Source of the DNA: Rhizobium sp. WYCCWR10014
GTDB lineage: Bacteria > Pseudomonadota > Alphaproteobacteria > Rhizobiales > Rhizobiaceae
DNA length: 64,000 nucleotides
NCBI RefSeq assembly: GCF_001657485.1
Contig: NZ_LXFU01000023.1
Span: 62,001-126,000, forward strand
Direction: 5' to 3'
Part shown: positions 1-8,236 of the stretch, one piece after another
How the letters are laid out: every line of letters begins with the position of its first letter
How positions within the stretch are numbered: position 1 is the stretch's first letter
Position numbers and translations under genes: made by a program
The notes under the pieces: model-generated
Database searches by the model: none
What the model was told of the DNA's origin: nothing
The model's input: the letters and a program-made list of their open reading frames with translations, nothing else

Positions 1-248
1 ATCTCGCTCAGTGTTGCCGCCGAGAGCATGGATTCGGCCAAAAGCTTCTTGAGCTTCTGGTTCTCTTCCTCCAGTGCTCTCAACCTTTTGGCATGGAGAC
101 CGACATTCCCGAACTGCAGGGATTGCCATCGATAGAAGGTCGGCTCGCTGATGCCGTACCTGTGGCAAACATCTGCCACCGTCACCCCGGCTTGGTGCTC
201 CTTCAGAATACCGGTAATCTGGTCGTCGTCGAATTTTCGCTTGCCCAT
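1..248 (-). CDS. IS3-family transposase OrfA (N-terminal part, cut by the window edge)
   Basis: Reading leftward from the ATG at 248, the frame stays open to the edge for 82 codons. It begins MGKRKFDDDQITGILKEH, followed by a helix-turn-helix (CHRYGISEPTFYRW) and a Leu/Lys/Glu-rich coiled coil (LRALEEENQKLKKLLAES). This is the layout of the DNA-binding OrfA of IS3 elements, which is normally joined to the DDE-bearing OrfB by programmed frameshifting. OrfB and the outer IS end would lie left of the window. The start codon is only 7 bp beyond the stop of the HlyD gene and is preceded by a GAGG that overlaps that stop. Either an IS end overlaps the hlyD 3' end, or this is a remnant. Confidence 0.8.
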   Translation of the reverse strand, partial: MGKRKFDDDQITGILKEHQAGVTVADVCHRYGISEPTFYRWQSLQFGNVGLHAKRLRALEEENQKLKKLLAESMLSAATLSE

Positions 249-255
249 CACCGCC

Positions 256-1680
256 TCAGTCCTCGCGAAATGCTCTGTTGAAACTGTCGAGGAGTGGTCT
301 GACGGCATAAAGCGCCACGCTGCTTTTGCCCGTTTCGATCAGTGTCTGTGCGGGCATGCCCGCGACCAATTCGACATCTTTCATTTTCGCCAACCGCTCG
401 TCCGTGACACGGATCGTCGCGGCAAAGTAGGGCTGGCCGCTCTGCGGATCGGTAAGACGGTCCGCCGATACATACTCGACCCGACCCTTCAGGAGCGGAA
501 CGCGCCGCTGATTGTATGGAAGGAGGTGAACCTGCGCCTCGAGCCCCGCACGGACGAGACTAATGTCTTCCGGCCTGACGTGGGCAGACACGACAAGGCG
601 ATCGGTGCGTGGCAGAAGATCGACGAGCGGTTCACCCGCGCCGATCACCCCACCTGATGTGTGGATGCGCAGGTTCATGATCGTTCCGTCTTCGGGAGCA
701 CGGATATCGGTCCTTGAGAGTTGGTCGTCGATCGCCCGCAAGCGCTCGCGCAGTTGCATGATCCGGCTCTCCGTCTCGCGCATGCCTTGGGCGACTTCGC
801 TCAACCGGTCGCTCTCAAGCTTTGCGAGATCGGCCTGCGATCCGCTGATCACCTGGTAGGCGCGAGCGATCTGTGCCTCTACTTGACCCTGCTGGCCATC
901 AAGGTCTGCCTTTTCCCGCTGGAGGTTGAGAAGTCTGCTCCTTCTTTCCAGACCTTTGGCGCTGAGGATCGTAACCTGATCCAGTTCTTGGCCCGAGATT
1001 GTCGCTCTGTCGGCCAGTGCTGCCTTCTGCGCGCCAAGTCCGACGATTTCCTGCCGCACCTGCGCGATTTTTTCATTGGCGATCTGAATTTCCGCCTGCA
1101 TGACCCGGCGACGGGCTTCGAAGATTTTCTGCTGCCCGATCAGAATCGCGCTGACCGAAGGATATCTGTCCATTGCTGCCCTGAGATCCTCAGGATAGGC
1201 GACATGGTCGCCGCCCGTCTGCTCTGCGAGCAGGCGGGCGCGGCTTCCTTCGGCGTCCCAAAGTTGCCCTTGAATGCTGTCGCGCTCCGAGCGAGACTTC
1301 GTATCATCGAGCTCCATCACGATTTGCCCGCCCATGACCGCATCGCCGTTTTTGACGAGGATCCGTCGCACGATCCCGCCTTCCAGATGCTGAATGGTCT
1401 TGCGGCTGGATTCCGGTTCGATGACGCCCGATGCGACTGCAGCGCTTTTCAGCGGCGCCAGAACCGACCAGATTCCCAATCCGACGATGAAGACCAGGAT
1501 CAACAGGTTGCCCGTCCAGACAACGCCTCTGAGCCCCGGCATGGGCGAAGGGGGAGCGGGTCCGCGCTGTTTCGACTCGATCACCGGCAAATAGGCCGTC
1601 TGTTGCCTGGCCAACCGCCGACCCGTCCTTGGCGAATTTGAAAATCTCGCCGGCGTTGCGTCCAGTTGAACAAGGGCCAT
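256..1680 (-). CDS. Type I secretion membrane-fusion protein, HlyD family (PrsE-like)
   Basis: This is the periplasmic adaptor that links an inner-membrane ABC exporter to a TolC-type outer-membrane channel. At 474 aa it is close to the family length. A cytoplasmic N-terminus of about 50 residues is followed by one membrane segment (about 53-75), the conserved HLEGGIV lipoyl-domain entry near residue 96, a long coiled-coil region (about 150-320), and a C-terminal beta domain ending in the usual RAF-E-type tail. A GGGAG ribosome site precedes the ATG at 1680. It starts 14 bp after the ABC exporter gene, so the two are probably one transcript. No TolC gene is in the window; a shared chromosomal one is presumed. 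The 3' end looks intact despite the transposase gene directly after it. Confidence 0.93.
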   Translation of the reverse strand: MALVQLDATPARFSNSPRTGRRLARQQTAYLPVIESKQRGPAPPSPMPGLRGVVWTGNLLILVFIVGLGIWSVLAPLKSAAVASGVIEPESSRKTIQHLEGGIVRRILVKNGDAVMGGQIVMELDDTKSRSERDSIQGQLWDAEGSRARLLAEQTGGDHVAYPEDLRAAMDRYPSVSAILIGQQKIFEARRRVMQAEIQIANEKIAQVRQEIVGLGAQKAALADRATISGQELDQVTILSAKGLERRSRLLNLQREKADLDGQQGQVEAQIARAYQVISGSQADLAKLESDRLSEVAQGMRETESRIMQLRERLRAIDDQLSRTDIRAPEDGTIMNLRIHTSGGVIGAGEPLVDLLPRTDRLVVSAHVRPEDISLVRAGLEAQVHLLPYNQRRVPLLKGRVEYVSADRLTDPQSGQPYFAATIRVTDERLAKMKDVELVAGMPAQTLIETGKSSVALYAVRPLLDSFNRAFRED

Positions 1681-1694
1681 GGCAGCGTTTCTCC

Positions 1695-3410
1695 CTATGT
1701 TCCTGTTCGAGACGGTGGCTGAAGATAGGTTTCATAAATCCGCTCGCTGTCGCCGAAGGCAGCCACCGTCCCGTTACGCATGATGGCAATCTTGTTGGTG
1801 ACCGGCAGGATCCCCATCCGGTGCGTTATGATAACGACGGTCATCCCCCTGGATTTCATGCGCTCGATTGCCGCAAACAGCATGCGTTCGCCGTCATAAT
1901 CCAGGCTCGAATTCGGATCGTCGAGAACGATAAGAGACGGATTTCCGTAGGCAGCCCGTGCCAGTCCCAGCTGTTGGCGCTGAGCCCGAAGGAGCAGGTT
2001 TCCACCTTCACCGATATCGGTCTCGTAGCCCTGCGGCAGCCGCATGATCGCTTCATGCAAGCCAACCAGCTTTGCGGCGTCGATCGCTTTCCCGGGATCT
2101 CCTCCGTCCAGCCGGCCGATCACATCCTTGATTGCTCCGCCGAAGAGTTCGATGTCCTGCGGCAGGTATCCGACGTGGCAGGTCCCGCCGCAAAGGCGCA
2201 GAGCTGAGATATCGACCCCACCGAGAAGAGCATATCCGCTCGTTGCCGGCACAACGCCTGCCATGACGCGACCTAGTGTCGATTTTCCCGATCCCGACGG
2301 ACCGATGAGCGCTATGCAATCGCCGGGGGCGAGGCGCAAGGTGATATCAGTCAATATCGGCCGATCGGCGAATGGCTTGATATAGCTGACATTATCGAGA
2401 ACGAGGCCACTGGGTTCCGGTAGCGGCACCATTCGGGCATCGTGTTCCGATGCAACTGATATCAGCATTCTGTTCAAGCGATTGAAGGCATTGCGCGCAA
2501 ACGTAAAGGAGCGCCAAGCACCTATTGCGCCCTCGATTGGTGCAAGCCCGCGCCCGAGCAGCAGGCTCGCAACGAAGATGATCCCGGCACTGCCGTTGTT
2601 TGCGAGCACCAGCCAGGTGGCGGATCCCATCATGAGGATCTGCGCGAGTGTGCGGATCGATTTGGAGAAACCAAGAATGATCTCGGTGCGATGCATCGCG
2701 ATGTCCTGCGCCCTTCTTGCCATCTCCGCATCGCGATAGACGATCAGCGCTGCGCCATCCTGCATACCCATTGCCCTGATGACCTCGATGTTTTTGAGGG
2801 CGGTCGCAAATCGGATATAGCTCCTCGAAAGGGCAAGATTGGCGTAGGCAAGCGGCTCTCGCGTCGCCAGTTCCGTCAGGAATGCAAACAGCAGAAGTGC
2901 AAGCGCGCTCAGAAGACCGATGGCCCCAAGCAGCGGATGAACGAGAAAGAGCAGGAACAGGAATACGGGTGCCCAGGGAACATCAAAAAAGAGCGAGCTA
3001 GCCGGTGAGTCGAGGAACTGGCGTAGTGCGGCCAGGTCCCTGTAGCATTCCGTAGCGGCTCCCGTATCGGCGCGAGCGGCATATTCGAACGATGCTGTCA
3101 GCACCATGGGCCGCAGCCTGTGGTCCAGCCAACTGCCGATGCGCGAAAGAGCTGCCCTGCGCACGATATCCAGCGTGGACCCGACCATCACGCCGATGGC
3201 GATGATCATCGTCAGCATCAGCAGCGTGTCGGCGCTTCGGCTCGAGAGGACCCTGTCATAGATCTGCAGGAGATAGATGGAAGGCGCGAGAAGAAAGAGA
3301 TTGTAGCCGCAGCTATAGAGGAAGACCAGCCCGAATGCCCCGGCACAAGCCCGGAGCGCAACAACAAGCTGTGTCGGCAGGCGCGGTGGCTTTATGGAAA
3401 TTGTTGTCAT
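1695..3410 (-). CDS. Type I secretion ABC exporter, PrtD/PrsD type, with degenerate signature motif
   Basis: Fused membrane and nucleotide-binding domains power export of unfolded substrates with a C-terminal signal. The membrane domain spans roughly residues 15-300. The ATPase has Walker A GPSGSGKST, Q-loop YLPQD, Walker B LIVLDDPNSSLD and H-loop ITHR. Two canonical positions differ. The LSGGQ signature reads LLRAQ (context GGNLLLRAQRQQ), and the catalytic Glu after Walker B is Asp. I read both codons directly from the complement. The start at 3410 (MTTISIK) is preferred; a GTG six codons upstream (3428) is an alternative, and neither has a strong ribosome site. The product is about 571 aa. 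It follows the Gly-rich substrate candidate and precedes the HlyD gene on the same strand. Confidence 0.9.
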   Translation of the reverse strand: MTTISIKPPRLPTQLVVALRACAGAFGLVFLYSCGYNLFLLAPSIYLLQIYDRVLSSRSADTLLMLTMIIAIGVMVGSTLDIVRRAALSRIGSWLDHRLRPMVLTASFEYAARADTGAATECYRDLAALRQFLDSPASSLFFDVPWAPVFLFLLFLVHPLLGAIGLLSALALLLFAFLTELATREPLAYANLALSRSYIRFATALKNIEVIRAMGMQDGAALIVYRDAEMARRAQDIAMHRTEIILGFSKSIRTLAQILMMGSATWLVLANNGSAGIIFVASLLLGRGLAPIEGAIGAWRSFTFARNAFNRLNRMLISVASEHDARMVPLPEPSGLVLDNVSYIKPFADRPILTDITLRLAPGDCIALIGPSGSGKSTLGRVMAGVVPATSGYALLGGVDISALRLCGGTCHVGYLPQDIELFGGAIKDVIGRLDGGDPGKAIDAAKLVGLHEAIMRLPQGYETDIGEGGNLLLRAQRQQLGLARAAYGNPSLIVLDDPNSSLDYDGERMLFAAIERMKSRGMTVVIITHRMGILPVTNKIAIMRNGTVAAFGDSERIYETYLQPPSRTGT

Positions 3411-3460
3411 TATCAGATCTCGCTGCACTTGATACTGACAAGTAGAGGCTGCTTACCTTG

Positions 3461-3488
3461 AGGGCCGCCGGCCGAAACCAGCGGCCCT
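3461..3488 (-). promoter_or_regulatory. Stem-loop between secreted-protein gene and exporter gene
   Basis: AGGGCCGC and GCGGCCCT form a perfect 8-bp stem around a 12-nt loop. It lies 12 bp after the stop of the small Gly-rich protein and 50 bp before the exporter start. There is no T-run on the minus strand, so it is not a standard intrinsic terminator. An mRNA-stabilising or partial-termination role, giving more substrate than exporter, is inferred. Confidence 0.5.
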
Positions 3489-3500
3489 TGAGGTCTGAAT

Positions 3501-4076
3501 TCAGGAGCCGAGATGGTCGACGTCGATATGGCCGAAGGCGTTTATGAAGTGATCAAGAGAATTGTTCACCGTCGTCGTTTCGGGATCCGTGTGAACCAGA
3601 GCTGACGAGATATCGCCGCCCAGAGCGTTGTTTCCGTTGCCGCCGTTGCCGCCGACGCCTGCGAGGATGGTCGCATGCTGATCGGCCACAAGCTGCGTAT
3701 ATTGTGTCGCGGTCGTAGCCGCATTCACGGTAGCCGTGTCGCCGCCGCTCGAGTTTCCTTGGCTGCCGTTGGAGTTTGAATCTCCCCCCGCGCCGCCGTC
3801 GCCGCTGTTCGTGACCGCAGCCAGGAAGCCGTTCTTGGCCTGAGCAAAGCCGCCGTCTCCGCCACTGCCGGCGTCCCAACCTGCCTTCTGCCAAACGTGA
3901 TCGCCATTGTGCAGATCGGTCGTTGCCCCGTAGACCGTTTGCACGGGGTCTACATATGCAACCGGGTTGTAGTTGATGTTCCCATCGTTGTGGCCATCAC
4001 CGCCGTTGCCGGCATTCGCGTCACCCGCATCCGGGTTGTTGAGATGAATCGTGTCGGATATCTGTGGAATAGGCAT
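3501..4076 (-). CDS. Gly/Asn-rich small protein, candidate type I secretion substrate
   Basis: This 191-aa acidic protein has no N-terminal signal peptide and no cysteine. Its composition is dominated by Gly, Asn, Asp and Ala, with motifs such as NAGNGGDG, GSGGDGG and GVGGNGGNGN. The C-terminal 40 residues switch to an amphipathic, hydroxy/acid-rich tail ending DHLGS, as expected for a type I secretion signal. The ATG at 4076 is chosen because GAGGAG lies 8 bp upstream; an in-frame ATG nine codons earlier lacks a site. The GDG...AGVGGNGGNGN framing resembles one repeat of the larger divergent protein at 4551. Adjacency to the exporter supports export, but no function is recognised. Confidence 0.75.
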   Translation of the reverse strand: MPIPQISDTIHLNNPDAGDANAGNGGDGHNDGNINYNPVAYVDPVQTVYGATTDLHNGDHVWQKAGWDAGSGGDGGFAQAKNGFLAAVTNSGDGGAGGDSNSNGSQGNSSGGDTATVNAATTATQYTQLVADQHATILAGVGGNGGNGNNALGGDISSALVHTDPETTTVNNSLDHFINAFGHIDVDHLGS

Positions 4077-4550
4077 TGATTTCACTCCTCTACTTGGTTT
4101 CATCCGTGTTCGTTTTACGGCGTCCCCCTACGGCGTGCGTTCCAGCAAGTCACCGCAGCCAATACAACCGCCGGCGAATATTGCCTGCGATTTAATCTGT
4201 GGCCTATCTAGATATTCGGTGACGTTCATTCGGGCGTATACTTGGATGTGGCGGAGCGTTATTTGGATTGGTACTTAGTGATTTGGTGCAGGGTGGCATG
4301 GTCGATCATGTCTGCGACCTCTTCGAAGCGACATCGGGACCTCTGATCCAAAGGCGGATTTAGTGCTCGCAAACGCGCGCAACGGGCGCTGCGGTCATGA
4401 CAGCCAAATGGCTACAGCCCTAGCCGACGGGATGTAGACGAATTGCAGGCTCCGCTTTTCTTCCGTTCAGAGGCACAATGCCTGAACAATTCACGCTGCA
4501 TGGCGCCGCACGCTCGGTAGACGTGCGGTTGACCGCGGATGGAGACGGTA
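4077..4550. other. Divergent intergenic region between the two Gly-rich protein genes
   Basis: These 474 bp carry no convincing gene. They must hold the divergent promoters and leaders of both candidate secreted proteins. The left end has the GAGGAG site of the minus-strand gene (4085-4090) and the right end has GGAG (4541-4544) for the plus-strand gene. I see no clear sigma-70 box pair or strong palindrome. Confidence 0.6.
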
Positions 4551-5639
4551 ATGGCGGAAACTCGTTCCCTATTGGAAGACTTGCCCAAGGCGGGCACCGA
4601 TCAACACCTCGCCTCCAATGTGGCCGCGGGGCATCTGGCGCTGGTGCCGACTTGGCTTCCATTGGGTGTCGCTTCCGGTCCGAGCCATAATTCAGCTGGC
4701 AGCGGTGGTGACGGGGTCAGCGAAGGCGTGATCAGCAGCAACGCGTTGGCCGTCTTCACGCCGTCCAATGCCGCCATTGCGGGACCTCATTCGGGTGCCG
4801 ATGCTTTCCAGGGCAACGACGCGCTCATCAATCAGCATCCCACCGAAATGGCGGGGATAGGCGGGAATGGTGGAAGCGGCAATGTTGCCATCGGCGGCGG
4901 CGATGGCGCCAATCATGCCGGCACCGGGGGCAATGGGCTCTTCTACGGTGGACTCGTCAGCACCGAAGTCGCGCTGTTTGCCCCCGTGAACACTGCTGTG
5001 GCTGCAGGCCCCGGCGCGGAGGCTCACGCCGAGCAATCGAACAACGCCCTGTTCCTGCAGGGCGCGACCCAGATTGGCGGCATGGGCGGCTCGGGCGGAG
5101 ACCATAACGTCGCGAGCCACGGCACGTCGATGAGCCCGGGAACTGCGCTCACATTGACCGGCGACTTTTATGCGGGCCATGGCGGCGATGGATATTTTGT
5201 CGGCAGCATGGTCGACGTGAGTATTGCCATCTTCTCACCGATCAACATCGCCGTCGGCGCCGCGGGCGGCTCCGCAGAGGCTCATCAGACAAACAATGTC
5301 ATTTTCGATCAGGGCACTGTGCAGATCGCAGGTATCGGCGGCAATGGCGGTGGCTTTAATCTGTCGTCAGATACGATTTTTACCGGCAATCACGCGGGTG
5401 GCGGCGGTGGGGACGGATCGTCAACCGGCAGCATGGTAGACGTCAATTTCGGCTATTTCCATCCCATCAACATTGCCGTTCCCGCCGGTGGGACGGCGGA
5501 TGCCCAGCAGGCCGATCATGTTCTCTATGATCAGCAAGCGCTTCAGTTGGCCGGCATCGCAGGCCACGGTGGAGATGGGAACCTCACAGACGCCCATTCG
5601 GCTCTCGTAAACGACATTCTGGACTTCATGCACAGCTAG
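4551..5639 (+). CDS. Gly-rich four-repeat protein, candidate type I secretion substrate
   Basis: About 362 aa, acidic, cysteine-free and without a signal peptide. After a 49-residue N-terminal segment there are four long repeats. Each opens G-GGDG, continues with a hydrophobic strand block (for example VDVSIAIFSPINIAV), an Ala/Glu/Gln/Asn block (AEAHQTNN), a Q-rich strand, and closes AGIGGNGG-GN. This pattern suggests a parallel beta-roll or beta-helix adhesin-like fold, though no RTX nonapeptide (GGxGxDxUx) is present. The C-terminus (SALVNDILDFMHS) is a plausible export signal. ATG 4551 has GGAG 6 bp upstream; ATG 4539 has none. It lies divergent to a related small protein and its exporter. 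The function is unknown. Confidence 0.78.
   Translation: MAETRSLLEDLPKAGTDQHLASNVAAGHLALVPTWLPLGVASGPSHNSAGSGGDGVSEGVISSNALAVFTPSNAAIAGPHSGADAFQGNDALINQHPTEMAGIGGNGGSGNVAIGGGDGANHAGTGGNGLFYGGLVSTEVALFAPVNTAVAAGPGAEAHAEQSNNALFLQGATQIGGMGGSGGDHNVASHGTSMSPGTALTLTGDFYAGHGGDGYFVGSMVDVSIAIFSPINIAVGAAGGSAEAHQTNNVIFDQGTVQIAGIGGNGGGFNLSSDTIFTGNHAGGGGGDGSSTGSMVDVNFGYFHPINIAVPAGGTADAQQADHVLYDQQALQLAGIAGHGGDGNLTDAHSALVNDILDFMHS
4698..5582 (+). repeat. Four tandem coding repeats of about 62-85 residues
   Basis: Repeat units begin near 4698, 4920, 5175 and 5397 and are about 74, 85, 74 and 62 codons long. The shared core is GGDG...(G/S)xxVxxxxAxFxPxNxAV...AxAxQxNxxxxxQxxxQxxGxGGxGG. Units 3 and 4 share GSMVDV and HPINIAV/SPINIAV and are the most alike, suggesting recent duplication of the last pair. 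Unit 2 carries a longer linker after the closing glycine cluster. Confidence 0.75.
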
Positions 5640-6384
5640 CAGATGGACTCCACCTGTAGTGGGGGCTCAACTGCACGAAACCGTTCTTCGTGCGATCTTT
5701 CAAGCCATATTGTTTCCGCCGCCCGGCATTCGCCTCCTTGGCCGCCATGGCACTGAACGGCGGGCTCACGGAGATGCTGAACCTTCCACCATGACCCTCA
5801 TCGGCATTGCCGCCGATTTCGGCCGGCAGAGGCCGTGGCCTCTGTCCGGCATCTGGCGGTGCCGACGTAGTGCTGCCTGAGTGAAACAACTGGTATTAAC
5901 GCGTCATTAGAGCCAAGTTTCACTAATCATAACGGGTAATCAGCGATCTTGTGGTTTTGTTGCTTATCGCGTTTGTCGTTTTGCTGTCGGGTCTGCGACT
6001 GCTTTGAATTGAGGTAGGGAAACAAAGCCGAGCCGTTCGGCTGCTCACTAAATCCAACGACTCTTTCCTAAATGGGTCTGTCGCAGATCGGTTGCCTTTT
6101 CAGTGCCTTTGAAAGCTTTGTTGACCCGCTTGCCATACGTGAATTCGGCGAAGGCCGGAAAGTCTATGGCGACAAGTCGAACCGGCTGGCTTTCATGAAA
6201 AAGATCTTCAATATGCTGTGCAAGTCCAGTTATCTATCGATGATATCTTATAGACTATAAGAATTATCATGAGAGATCAGACTATTAATATATGAAATAC
6301 ACTCACTTTTTATCATGACATGTAGTGAGAACAGGAATATTATGAATAGCTGTTGCGCTGCAAATATTCTGGGGGAGCACGCAA
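5640..6384. other. Intergenic region with a strong hairpin and AT-rich promoter-like end
   Basis: These 745 bp have no gene I can support. A GC-rich near-palindrome at 5821-5850 (GCAGAGGCC-GT-GGCCTCTGTC with one bulge) could fold strongly but has no T-run. The last 150 bp (about 6230-6370) are markedly AT-rich with two TATCATGA-type elements, and probably contain the promoter of the downstream LuxR-type regulator. Short open frames here lack ribosome sites and family resemblance. Confidence 0.5.
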
Positions 6385-7122
6385 GTGTCCGACATTGCTG
6401 GAACTAGGCGCCGTATGGGGCGCAATGCACCAACTGTGATCATCATTGAGCATTCTACATTGGCGCGTACGACAGTGGTGAAGCTTCTTGAGCGTGAAAT
6501 CGCTGGGTGGAACGTTATAGATTTGATCTCGACTGAGAGTCTCGATCGAGCTCTTGGAACTGAGGTGCGCTTGATTCTGTTAGGTCTGGCCGGCAGAGGT
6601 GTCGAGAGTACCAGCCTGCGTGATGATCTCGCGGCAATTGCTGCTCGTTTTCCTGAGGCTCCTATCACGTTGCTCTCAGGTACGGATGACGCCATCATAG
6701 CCCGTCAGGCACTCAAAATGGGCATCCGCGGCTTTTTCTCGACTTCACTCCCTATTGACATTGCCCTTGCCGGTCTTCGTCTCGTTCTGGCAGGAGGAAC
6801 ATTTTTCCCGCAGCTATTGGGAGTTGTTACAGCAGGCCCAAACGAGCATACGCCGGCCAGAAATGAGGCCGAAAAAAGCTTGGATGAGAGGACGCAGTAT
6901 TTGGCAGTTGCCGATTTCACTCCCCGGGAAGCGGATGTCCTCGCAGAGTTGCAATGCGGCTGTTCAAATAAGGTCATTGCAGGAAAACTCAATTTGTCGG
7001 GGCATACGGTGAAGATGCATTTGCAACACATAATGCGCAAGTTGCAGGCGCAGAACCGCACTGAAGTGGTTGCCCGCTTAATTCAAAGAGCCGCCGGTGG
7101 GCCTGACGTCTCGCCGAGTTAG
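6385..7122 (+). CDS. LuxR/NarL-type regulator with a receiver lacking the phosphoacceptor Asp
   Basis: This 245-aa protein has a receiver-like N-terminal domain (about 15-135) and a C-terminal LuxR helix-turn-helix (about 175-235; FTPREADVLAELQCGCSNKVIAGKL split around the turn, then SGHTVKMHLQHIMRKL). In the receiver, the beta-3 position that should read LLDLxM reads LILLGLAG, so Gly67 replaces the phosphorylated Asp. Only one acid (Glu22) remains in the acidic pocket. The GTG at 6385 is preceded by GGGGGAG 7 bp upstream, which supports this start. No cognate kinase is adjacent. It sits after the secreted repeat protein and may control it, but this rests on position only. Confidence 0.85.
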   Translation: MSDIAGTRRRMGRNAPTVIIIEHSTLARTTVVKLLEREIAGWNVIDLISTESLDRALGTEVRLILLGLAGRGVESTSLRDDLAAIAARFPEAPITLLSGTDDAIIARQALKMGIRGFFSTSLPIDIALAGLRLVLAGGTFFPQLLGVVTAGPNEHTPARNEAEKSLDERTQYLAVADFTPREADVLAELQCGCSNKVIAGKLNLSGHTVKMHLQHIMRKLQAQNRTEVVARLIQRAAGGPDVSPS

Positions 7123-7246
7123 GCGGTGTCGCCAGTATCGGCGGATATCAGAGGGCGTTCGTTTCAACTGTTTGCATATCGTGATGCCTTGATCGGAACC
7201 GCGAGTCCGCCCGTCCGTTACCCTTTGAGCAACGGAGGAAATGGAC

Positions 7247-7498
7247 ATGCGCAAGAAAAAAGCCATCGTCGAGGCGGCGCTTGAGTCCGAGTACGAGCGC
7301 CAGGCACTGGGGATCATGAACACGGAGCAAGCTCTGAAGCTTGAGGATTCAGACGGTCTTGTCTTCAGCCATCCGGATAAGGAGGCTGGCGTGACGGATC
7401 ATTTTGTTGATCAAGATGAGCTGCGCCGGTTGGTGCGGCGGTCGACGTCGCCGCATCCCCTATTGCAATCGCAGGCTCGTACGACACGTTCGTCCTGA
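7247..7498 (+). CDS. Small charged hypothetical protein
   Basis: 83 aa, starting MRKKKAIVEAALESEYERQA. The ATG at 7247 has GGAGG 8 bp upstream; the in-frame ATG at 7241 is only 2 bp from that site and is unlikely. The N-terminal half is an amphipathic, charged helix and the C-terminal half is Ser/Arg-rich. No cysteine, signal peptide or known domain is seen. It lies 124 bp after the LuxR-type gene and ends 1 bp before the convergent SDR gene. I do not recognise the family. Confidence 0.55.
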   Translation: MRKKKAIVEAALESEYERQALGIMNTEQALKLEDSDGLVFSHPDKEAGVTDHFVDQDELRRLVRRSTSPHPLLQSQARTTRSS

Positions 7499-7499
7499 G

Positions 7500-8225
7500 T
7501 CAGGCAATCATGTAGCCGCCGTCCACCGGCATCGATATGCCGTTCACCATGGCAGCCTGGTCGGACAGCAGGAAAAGAACAACCTCGGCAATGTCTGCCG
7601 GCTCGGCGAAGCGTCCGACCGGAATACGCTTCATCATCCCGGCCGCCTTCTCGGGATCGCTCCATGCCTTCACCGCCATTGGCGTCAACGTCACCGTCGG
7701 GTGGACGCCGTTCGCGCGGATGCCGTGAGGCGCAAGCTCCTTTGCCATGACCCGCGTCAACCCGTCCAATCCACCCTTCGACGCACAATAGGCAGCGTGG
7801 TCGGGGATGCCGACGAAGGATGCGACCGACGAGACATTGACGATGGCGCCTGGACGGCCTTCCTTGATCAGCGAACGGGCATATTCCTGGGCGACGATCA
7901 TCGGAGCACGCGTGTTGACCGCGACAAGGCGGTCGAATGCTTCGACGGTTGTCTCCAGGAACGGCTGAAGCTCGGTTGTGCCGGCGCAGTTGATAAGGAA
8001 ATCTGCGGGAAGGGCAGCGATCGCCGCCTCTCTGGTCGCATCGGCGTCTGCGAGATCGACCTGGATTGCCCGGCAGCCGAATTCCCCTCGCAGCGCTTCG
8101 ACATCGGCGCCGCTGCGGGTCAAGGCGACGACCTGCGCACCCCGTTCGACGAGCATCCTTACAATTTCGCGTCCGATGCCTTTTCCTGCGCCGGTCACGA
8201 TCACCGTCTTTCCTCTGAAGTCCAT
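7500..8225 (-). CDS. SDR oxidoreductase, L-xylulose/dicarbonyl reductase-like
   Basis: 241-aa classical short-chain dehydrogenase. It has the TGAGKGIG nucleotide-binding loop, the NCAG motif, catalytic Ser (VNVSS) and YCASK, and ends VDGGYMIA. The overall match to mammalian DCXR (L-xylulose reductase) is strong, including NVSSVAS, HPTVTLTPM and the WSDPEKA-M--RIPVGRFAE stretch. These enzymes interconvert ketoses and polyols with NADP(H). It is the last gene of the leftward ABC importer operon, 11 bp after the ATPase gene, so a polyol or ketose substrate is likely. The exact substrate cannot be read from sequence. Confidence 0.85.
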   Translation of the reverse strand: MDFRGKTVIVTGAGKGIGREIVRMLVERGAQVVALTRSGADVEALRGEFGCRAIQVDLADADATREAAIAALPADFLINCAGTTELQPFLETTVEAFDRLVAVNTRAPMIVAQEYARSLIKEGRPGAIVNVSSVASFVGIPDHAAYCASKGGLDGLTRVMAKELAPHGIRANGVHPTVTLTPMAVKAWSDPEKAAGMMKRIPVGRFAEPADIAEVVLFLLSDQAAMVNGISMPVDGGYMIA

Positions 8226-8236
8226 GGATCGTTCTC

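Noticed and set aside
4206..4221. 15-bp match (CTAGATATTCGGTGA) also found near 28868
   Set aside because: The second copy lies inside the glycosyltransferase coding sequence; no flanking similarity, so chance is the likely explanation.
4551..5639. RTX toxin or adhesin
   Set aside because: Glycine-rich repeats are present but none follows the GGxGxDxUx calcium-binding nonapeptide.
5626..5889. 87-codon minus-strand frame after the repeat protein
   Set aside because: It overlaps a GC-rich hairpin, starts without a ribosome site and has no consistent fold; not supported as a gene.
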